DNA from: Holdemania filiformis DSM 12042
GTDB taxonomy: Bacteria; Bacillota_I; Bacilli_A; Erysipelotrichales; Erysipelotrichaceae
Direction: 5' to 3'
Length of the DNA: 37,534 nucleotides
Assembly: GCF_000157995.1 (NCBI RefSeq)
Contig: NZ_GG657556.1
Coordinates: forward strand, 50,181 to 87,714
The notes under the pieces are model-generated. The model ran no database searches. It was given only the letters and a program-made list of their open reading frames with translations, and had not been told where the DNA came from. The position numbers and the translations under genes were made by a program. Below, in pieces: positions 32,387-37,534 of the stretch. Numbering within the stretch: the stretch's first letter is position 1; every line of letters begins with the position of its first letter.

Positions 32387-34177
32387 TTATTTTGCAGCGG
32401 CTGCGTTGCGGCCGGCAATCCGTCCGAAGACGGTGATATCGGCGATCGCGCAGGTGCCGACGCGGTTGTTGCCATGAACGCTGCCGGTGACTTCACCCGC
32501 GGCGAACAGACCTGGCATAACGTTGCCTTTGGTATCCAGAACTTCAGCGTTTTCGTTGATTTCAACGCCGCCCATCGTGTGGTGGACAGAAACGACGCCT
32601 TCCAGAATGAACCAAGGGCCTTCCTTCATCGTAACCATGCTTGTGGTACGGCCGAATTCATCGGTGTTGTTTTCGATGCCTTCGTTGTACTTATCCATCG
32701 TTTCCACAAGGTTTTCAGCATTGATGCCGTAGTGTTCCGCTACTTCTTCCAGCGTATCAGCTTTGAAGAAGACGCCGTCTTCCAGGCAGCGGGCATATTC
32801 GTCGGCGAACTTTTCTTCCAGATTCAGCCGGTCAGCGACTTCCTGGTTGTAGATCGCGTAGACTAAGCCGCCCTGAGCCAGAATGCCTTCGGCGCGGACA
32901 TCGCGCATCGCGACTTCGTTGACGAAACGCTTGCCGTCTTTGTTGACATAAATCAGACCTTCGCCCGACCAGCTTGGCGCTTCAATGCCGTAGAAGACGC
33001 CGGTGATCGGATTGTTGAACGGATAGAGCTGGATGTGTTCCATATTGATCAGATTAGCGCCGATCTTTTCAGCCATGACGATGCCGTCGCCGACAATGGC
33101 CGGGGAGTTCGTCGTTTTAACCGATTCGTCCAGTGTTTCCCAACGTGTGTTGTAGTGTTCGCGCATTTCGACGTTTGCGCCGAAGCCGCCGGTAGCCAGA
33201 ACGACGCTGCGGTTCGCGGAGATCGTCGCCGTCTGATCACCTTGGGAGACCTTAACACCGACAACCTTGCCGGTTTCATCCTGAATCAGTTCTTCTGCTT
33301 TCGTGTTCAGCATGATTTCTACGCCGTGACCTTCAGCGTATTCCTTTAACGGATTGATCATGCCTGGACCTAAATCAATCGGTTCAACGGCACGCGCTAC
33401 GCTGTGGCCGCCTTCCCAGACGAGGTAATCCTGATATTTGACGCCGATTTCATCGCGCAGCCATTCCGCGGCCGCCGTCGCGTTGTTCGCAACGATATCG
33501 ACCATTTCTTTCTTCGCGACCTTTCCGCCGCCTTCCCACATTTCCTTCGCCATCAGTTCCGGGCTGTCTTCAATGCCCTGTTCTTCCTGCAGCCAGTTGT
33601 TCGGGCAGGCCAGTTCGGCATAGGACAGAATTGTGTTGCCGCCGACATACGGCATTTTTTCAATGACAACGACATTTGCGCCCGCTGCCTGGGCTTCGAT
33701 CGCTGCGGACAAGCCCGCTCCGCCGGCGCCTAAGACAACGACGTCATAGGTCTTATCTTCTAAAGTAACGGTGGTTTTCGCAGCACCTTCCCCGCTCATC
33801 AGCGCTTCAACGTCGGCGCCCGCTTCTGTCAGCGCCGCTTTGACAGCGTCCAGAATCGCGTCGGATGTGTGCGTTGCACCGGATACCGTGTCGACATTCA
33901 GCGACTGGGATTCAACGATCGACGCCGGGATGTCGGCGATCGCCGCATCGGAGATACCGGCGGATTCCTTGTGTTCCGTGACCTCGACCTTTTCAATTTT
34001 GTCAGCGCTCAAGGTGACTTCGACTGTCACGTCGCCGTTATTTCCCTGGGCCGTCCCTGTGTAAGTTCCTGCTTTGAATTTGCCTTCGCCGCCTTGATCG
34101 TTCTTCGGTGTTGAGCTGCACGCAGCCATCGAAGCGATCATCATGACGGAAAGCATCAGTTTAACGATTTTCTTCAT
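32387..34177 (-). CDS. Extracellular flavin reductase: FMN-binding domain plus fumarate/urocanate reductase-type FAD domain
   Basis: A 596-residue lipoprotein (lipobox SMAAC, Cys20). Residues about 33-115 are an FMN_bind domain with the flavinylation motif VSGATHTS (Thr102 is the expected FMN-bearing residue, attached by ApbE). Residues about 143-596 form the FAD/reductase domain: FAD motif VVVLGAGGAGLSAAIEA (146-162), NKDGKRFVNEVAMRD, VHHTMGGVEIN and the C-terminal GLFAAGEVTGSVHGNNRVG. The layout matches UrdA and fumarate reductases that take electrons from a membrane donor and reduce a C=C bond for respiration. The substrate (fumarate, urocanate, acrylate, itaconate or other) cannot be told by eye. 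AGGAGGAAGG precedes the ATG. Confidence 0.87.
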   Translation of the reverse strand: MKKIVKLMLSVMMIASMAACSSTPKNDQGGEGKFKAGTYTGTAQGNNGDVTVEVTLSADKIEKVEVTEHKESAGISDAAIADIPASIVESQSLNVDTVSGATHTSDAILDAVKAALTEAGADVEALMSGEGAAKTTVTLEDKTYDVVVLGAGGAGLSAAIEAQAAGANVVVIEKMPYVGGNTILSYAELACPNNWLQEEQGIEDSPELMAKEMWEGGGKVAKKEMVDIVANNATAAAEWLRDEIGVKYQDYLVWEGGHSVARAVEPIDLGPGMINPLKEYAEGHGVEIMLNTKAEELIQDETGKVVGVKVSQGDQTATISANRSVVLATGGFGANVEMREHYNTRWETLDESVKTTNSPAIVGDGIVMAEKIGANLINMEHIQLYPFNNPITGVFYGIEAPSWSGEGLIYVNKDGKRFVNEVAMRDVRAEGILAQGGLVYAIYNQEVADRLNLEEKFADEYARCLEDGVFFKADTLEEVAEHYGINAENLVETMDKYNEGIENNTDEFGRTTSMVTMKEGPWFILEGVVSVHHTMGGVEINENAEVLDTKGNVMPGLFAAGEVTGSVHGNNRVGTCAIADITVFGRIAGRNAAAAK

Positions 34178-34264
34178 AATTTTCCTTCCTCCTGGTTCTT
34201 ATTTTATAGAACCGGCCGAAGGGTTTGAATGGATTATCTTCTGCATTTTTTGTAATATTGTCCA

Positions 34265-34276
34265 TTTGTGCACAAA
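34265..34276. promoter_or_regulatory. Palindrome upstream of the extracellular reductase gene
   Basis: TTTGTGCACAAA is a perfect 12-bp palindrome about 90 bp upstream of the reductase start. A candidate regulator site by position only. Confidence 0.35.
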
Positions 34277-34414
34277 AACGGATAATTTGAATGAAATTCT
34301 GGGATTCAGTAAATCAAAAAATGCGACTGTTCTCATACTTGGCAATCTCAAATCCGGTCGTTCCCTGGCTGTTTCCCGAGCGTATCAGATCAATATCAAT
34401 ACCTTTAAAAGTAA

Positions 34415-34461
34415 AAAAACGTCCGTCTGCGAAGCCTGACAATCGCAAAACGAACGTTTTT
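34415..34461. terminator. Terminator after the 115-residue gene
   Basis: AAAAACGT (34415-34422) pairs with ACGTTTTT (34454-34461), with TGCGA/TCGCA pairing further in. It lies 6 bp past the minus-strand stop and has A/T tracts on both sides. Confidence 0.65.
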
Positions 34462-34466
34462 GGTCT

Positions 34467-34814
34467 TTATACGCCATAGTGGATCATAAACTTTTGGTTG
34501 TCGATCGCAGCCTGGATTTTAAGCGCCAGATCAACCAGTTGATCATCCTGATTTATCCGCCGGTCACTGAGCACGATTTCCTGGAATGCAGGAAGCGACC
34601 GCGGTGGGATCAGTGTGACGCCGTGCCGGGCTAAAGCCTGGGAAGGATGATCGAGAGAATGAAAATAGGTTTGCATCAACAGAAGCTTAGGCCACCAGGC
34701 ATTGAGATAGAGATCATCGTCAATCGCAATGCAATGATAATTCTGCGGTTCATAAGCACTATAATCTTTTTTGGGATCTATTTCATCAATCATGCCAAAT
34801 TCAGCTTTGATCAT
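34467..34814 (-). CDS. Protein of unknown function, 115 residues
   Basis: A soluble, mildly acidic protein without signal peptide or membrane helix. Visible features are the segment YEPQNYHCIAIDDDLYLNAW followed by WPKLLLMQTYFHSL, and LARHGVTLIPPRSLPAF. The composition and the AAGGGGCAGTT ribosome binding site support a real gene. I do not recognise the family. It stands alone between the extracellular reductase and an intergenic stretch, with its own terminator, so the context gives no hint of function. Confidence 0.65.
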   Translation of the reverse strand: MIKAEFGMIDEIDPKKDYSAYEPQNYHCIAIDDDLYLNAWWPKLLLMQTYFHSLDHPSQALARHGVTLIPPRSLPAFQEIVLSDRRINQDDQLVDLALKIQAAIDNQKFMIHYGV

Positions 34815-35238
34815 AACTGCCCCTTTCCTTTAGCCTTTAATTTTGCGGGATGAAGGTTCGCGCAGGTTTCTTTTAGTTTATGACGCTGAATCCAGCTTGT
34901 CAAATTTGAAGAAGTATAGTTCACTTTTCCAGAGCGCTTATTTCGCGGAAGGGTCGTCTATTCAAGGTGTGGAAAGACGCGGGACAGAATCTTCTGTCTA
35001 AGGGCAGAGAATTGGAAGAATCTCGAGCGATAGGAACTTTCAGTCGACGTTAAACCGTTTTTCTGAAAAGAAAGAGTGTCCCGGCTTTCCATAATCAGTA
35101 TAACTCAGAAATGATAATTATACAACTCTTTTGAGTTTGGATAAAAACGCCGGATGAAGATCGCGGCGCTTTGGGCAGGGGTGTTTCAGTTTCGCATGTT
35201 ATGAGGAAGGGAGAAGAAACTTGGTAAAAGGGGAGAAA
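34815..35238. other. Intergenic region of about 420 bp
   Basis: No supported gene. It holds small hairpins (ACAGAA/TTCTGT near 34990; AACTC/GAGTT near 35125) and, near the right end, the terminator of the aldo/keto reductase gene. A short RNA cannot be excluded, but nothing in the sequence proves one. Confidence 0.5.
35143..35168 (-). terminator. Probable terminator of the aldo/keto reductase gene
   Basis: On the minus strand CGCCG (35168-35164) pairs with CGGCG (35152-35148) and is followed by five T. It is about 70 bp past the stop codon; the stem is short. Confidence 0.5.
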
Positions 35239-36198
35239 TCAGAGCTGATCCAGACCCAGCCGCGTGATTTCCGCATCGATTTTCTGCATTTCCGCTGCGC
35301 TGAGCTGCCAGGTGAAGGTATTCAGATTTTCCGCGACATGACGGACGCTGCGCACGCCGACTAAAGCCGTCGAAACGAAATCCTTCTGCGTCGACCAGTT
35401 GATCGCGACCTGGCTGACTGGAACCTGATGTGTCTGAGCGATCTCATCCAGGGTGGCCATCAGCTCCATGACGCGTGGGAAAAATTCCGGTCTAAAGCCT
35501 TTATAGAAGGACAGCCGGACATCGTTGGCCGGCCAGTCGGGAACCTCGCGGAACCGGCCTGTCAAAATTCCGCCGCTTAAGGAACCGTAGGTCATCGTGT
35601 CGACGCCGTGCTCAGCGCACCATTGCATTAATGCCTTAGACCGCTGGTCGATCATCGAGAAGGGCGGCTGGATGACGTCGACTTGGCCGTATTTCATCGC
35701 TTCCTCCAATAACGTCTGATCGCAGTTGGATAAGCCGATATAGCGGATTTTGCCCTGCTGCTTTAAGAAGTTCAGGGCGCACATCGTTTCCGCAATCGGT
35801 GTGTGCGTATCCGGCCAATGCAGGAAGTAGAAATCGACATAATCCGTTTGGAGATTGCGCAGCGAGCTGGCCATTTCCTCCATGACGGTGCCGAAGCGGG
35901 CGTCGCGGAACACGCCGCCGGTGAATAAATCGTTGTGCGTGCCGAACTTCGTGGAAATGTAAATCTCAGACCGGTTCAGACCCTGGATCGCTTTGCCGAC
36001 AATCTGTTCCGAGCTGTGATTGCCATAGTTAGGCGCTGTGTCGATCAGGTTGACGCCGCCCTGGATCATTGCGCGGATTGCCGCAATCGCTTCCTCTTCG
36101 CTCATCGCGCCGTTCCAGCGCAGGCTGTCCAGCCCCCAGGTGCCGACGGCCAGCTGACTGACGTCGACGTTGGCGTTTTTAAAATGAGTCATGCGCAT
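35239..36198 (-). CDS. Aldo/keto reductase
   Basis: A 319-residue TIM-barrel oxidoreductase using NAD(P)H to reduce aldehydes or ketones. The catalytic tetrad is visible: Asp and Tyr in LIDTAPNYGNHSSE (about 51-64), Lys in ISTKFG (about 81-86) and His in FYFLHWPDTH. The NADP-binding end has STALVGVRSVRHVAENL (about 280-296). Length is normal for the family. AAAGGATGATAAAACG precedes the ATG. It follows the alcohol dehydrogenase gene on the same strand with a hairpin in the 98-bp gap, so the two may be partly co-expressed. The substrate is unknown. Confidence 0.88.
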   Translation of the reverse strand: MRMTHFKNANVDVSQLAVGTWGLDSLRWNGAMSEEEAIAAIRAMIQGGVNLIDTAPNYGNHSSEQIVGKAIQGLNRSEIYISTKFGTHNDLFTGGVFRDARFGTVMEEMASSLRNLQTDYVDFYFLHWPDTHTPIAETMCALNFLKQQGKIRYIGLSNCDQTLLEEAMKYGQVDVIQPPFSMIDQRSKALMQWCAEHGVDTMTYGSLSGGILTGRFREVPDWPANDVRLSFYKGFRPEFFPRVMELMATLDEIAQTHQVPVSQVAINWSTQKDFVSTALVGVRSVRHVAENLNTFTWQLSAAEMQKIDAEITRLGLDQL

Positions 36199-36249
36199 CG
36201 TTTTATCATCCTTTCATGATCAGTAAAGTGTATAAGGAATAGTAACAGA

Positions 36250-36279
36250 AGACCCGGAAAAGGGAGTAAATCCGGGTCT
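36250..36279 (-). terminator. Hairpin after the alcohol dehydrogenase gene
   Basis: AGACCCGGA (36250-36258) and TCCGGGTCT (36271-36279) form a perfect 9-bp stem about 18 bp past the stop. The T-run on the minus strand is poor (TCTTCTGTT), so it may only weaken read-through or protect the mRNA end. Confidence 0.5.
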
Positions 36280-36296
36280 GGATAGTCACGAGAGAG

Positions 36297-37448
36297 TTAC
36301 CAAAGCTGCTTGTACAGCGCGATCAGCGCTTCTTCCGTTATAACTTTGCGGGTGTTGGCCGGCGATCCGGAAACGGCAGCGTCGTGAGCCATTTTTTCCA
36401 GCGAATTGAAGAACTGATTGCGGTCGACATTCAACTGGGCCAGGCTTGGAACGTTCAGCCGGGCTAACAGGGCGGACAGGTTTTCAAGAAACAGATCGGC
36501 CGCCAGTGCGTCATCCTCGTTCTGGGTCATGCCGCAATACCGCGCCAGATCCGCGAACCGGTCAAGCGCGCCGTCCTTGACGTAGTTCATGCACACTTCC
36601 AGCAGCACGGCGTTGCTTAAGCCATGCGCGATGTGGAACAGCGCGCCGATCGGGCGGCTCATGCCATGGACGATTGTCACCGAGGAATTGTTGAAGGCGA
36701 TCCCGGCTTCCAGCGCTGCCAGCGACATCTGGATCCGCGCTTCCTCGTTGTCGCCGTGCTCATAGGCTTCCGTCAGGTTGTTGAAGATCCGTTTGACGGC
36801 ACTGAGCGCGAAGGTATCGGAAAGCGGCTGGGCTAAACGCGAGGTGTAAGCTTCGATCGCATGGCACAAGGCGTCGATGCCGGTCGCGCTGGTGACGCCT
36901 TTCGGCGCGGTCATGGTGAACTGCGGATCGATGATCGCCAGATCCGGAATCAGACTGCCGCCTTTTAAAAGCATTTTCACGTCGTTTTCCGTGTCGGTGA
37001 TGATCGTGAACTGGGTTGCTTCCGAACCCGTGCCGGCAGTCGTTGGGATCGCGACCTTCTTCGGCAGCGGTGTTTCCACCGGCTGGCCCATGTAGGAATT
37101 TAACGGCCGGTCCGGGTCGGCGCTCATCATCGCGATCGCCTTCATCGAATCGATCGGCGAACCTCCGCCCAGAGCGATCAAGAAATCGCAGTGTTCCGCC
37201 TGATACTGTTTCAAACCATGAACGATCATCGTATTGCACGGCTCGCTGTTGATTTCAGCGTCAATGGAATACGCGATGTGGTGCTGGTTCAGTACCTTCA
37301 ATACTTTATCCAGGTTGCCTAGCTTGATCATCATTGAATCGGTGACGATCAGCGCTTTCTTGCCTAACGCGGCCAGAGCGGGCCCGGCGTCTTCCAGCGC
37401 GTCGGTGCCGCTGATGATCTTTGCGGGTGTTAAAAAGGGATTAGCCAT
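36297..37448 (-). CDS. Iron-containing (type III) alcohol dehydrogenase
   Basis: A 383-residue enzyme interconverting alcohols and aldehydes with NAD(H). Family features: nucleotide-binding GGGSPIDSMKAIAMM (about 94-108), IPTTAGTGSEATQF (about 134-147), the metal region GIDALCHAIEAY (about 192-203) and the two further ligand histidines in IVHGMSRPIGALFHIAHG (about 258-275). The full length is present. GGAGGAAACAACC precedes the ATG and also follows the stop of the upstream gene by a few bases, so an operon with that gene is likely. Which alcohol (1,3-propanediol, lactaldehyde, butanol or other) is not clear. Confidence 0.9.
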   Translation of the reverse strand: MANPFLTPAKIISGTDALEDAGPALAALGKKALIVTDSMMIKLGNLDKVLKVLNQHHIAYSIDAEINSEPCNTMIVHGLKQYQAEHCDFLIALGGGSPIDSMKAIAMMSADPDRPLNSYMGQPVETPLPKKVAIPTTAGTGSEATQFTIITDTENDVKMLLKGGSLIPDLAIIDPQFTMTAPKGVTSATGIDALCHAIEAYTSRLAQPLSDTFALSAVKRIFNNLTEAYEHGDNEEARIQMSLAALEAGIAFNNSSVTIVHGMSRPIGALFHIAHGLSNAVLLEVCMNYVKDGALDRFADLARYCGMTQNEDDALAADLFLENLSALLARLNVPSLAQLNVDRNQFFNSLEKMAHDAAVSGSPANTRKVITEEALIALYKQLW

Positions 37449-37461
37449 GGTTGTTTCCTCC

Positions 37462-37534
37462 TTATTTGATCATGTAGCTGCGGATGAGTCTGACTAAATC
37501 GTCATAGCCGCCCAGAAACTGGTTCATCGTCGTT
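37462..37534 (-). CDS. C-terminal end of an upstream gene (partial)
   Basis: The minus-strand frame open from the window edge encodes TTMNQFLGGYDDLVRLIRSY and MIK, then TAA (37464-37462). The stop lies 13 bp before the alcohol dehydrogenase start, with the latter's GGAGGA directly after it, an arrangement typical of an operon. Too short to identify. Confidence 0.5.
   Translation of the reverse strand, partial: TTMNQFLGGYDDLVRLIRSYMIK

Noticed and set aside
35100-35120. AATGATAATTAT as a Fur-type box
   Set aside because: The match to the 19-bp Fur palindrome is weak and no iron-related gene is next to it.

Overview
The window reads as a chromosomal segment of a low-to-mid GC Firmicute. The balanced base composition, strong AGGAGG-type ribosome binding sites, intrinsic terminators, a CarD-family regulator, secreted lipoprotein flavin reductases and a yhf-type operon suggest a gut anaerobe of the Erysipelotrichia (Holdemania-like). 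That taxonomic placement is inference; no rRNA or other marker gene is present. No CRISPR array, prophage or insertion sequence was seen.

Layout. (1) 1-3143: the tail of a membrane protein, an M14 metallopeptidase and an AlkC-like DNA alkylation repair protein. (2) 3246-7111: a Tat-exported old-yellow-enzyme/FAD reductase broken by a one-base frameshift, divergent from a PucR-type regulator. (3) 7374-16548: a nine-gene yhf-type operon (zinc-ribbon membrane protein, yhfY, yhfT, yhfU, php, yhfX, amidase-like protein, yhfS, yhfW) preceded by its probable regulator yhfZ. It has its own consensus promoter and an internal UUCG-loop terminator between yhfU and php. (4) 17130-25837: housekeeping and small genes: an XRE regulator, a CarD regulator, small membrane proteins and lipoproteins, tRNA-Leu(CAA), a PAP2 phosphatase, tRNA-Ser(GGA), a TM2 protein, a racemase-like protein coupled to a four-carbon acid sugar kinase, dCTP deaminase and a CorC/HlyC-type membrane protein. 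(5) 26007-29530: tagaturonate reductase (uxaB), altronate dehydratase (uxaA) and a NERD-like membrane protein, for hexuronate breakdown. (6) 29804-34814: short pyrophosphatase, VOC protein, a lipoprotein that looks like a decayed FAD reductase, a canonical FMN-binding/FAD extracellular reductase of the fumarate/urocanate reductase type, and an unknown 115-residue protein. (7) 35239-37534: aldo/keto reductase, iron-containing alcohol dehydrogenase and the tail of another gene.

How the parts fit. Two exported flavin reductases point to anaerobic respiration of small organic acceptors outside the membrane. The uxa genes and the yhf operon handle particular carbon or amino substrates. The most interesting unit is the yhf operon. 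Its substrate is unknown in any organism to my knowledge, and this version adds an amidase-signature protein with an apparently intact Lys-Ser-Ser triad and a zinc-ribbon membrane protein. This suggests that an amide bond is cut in the pathway.
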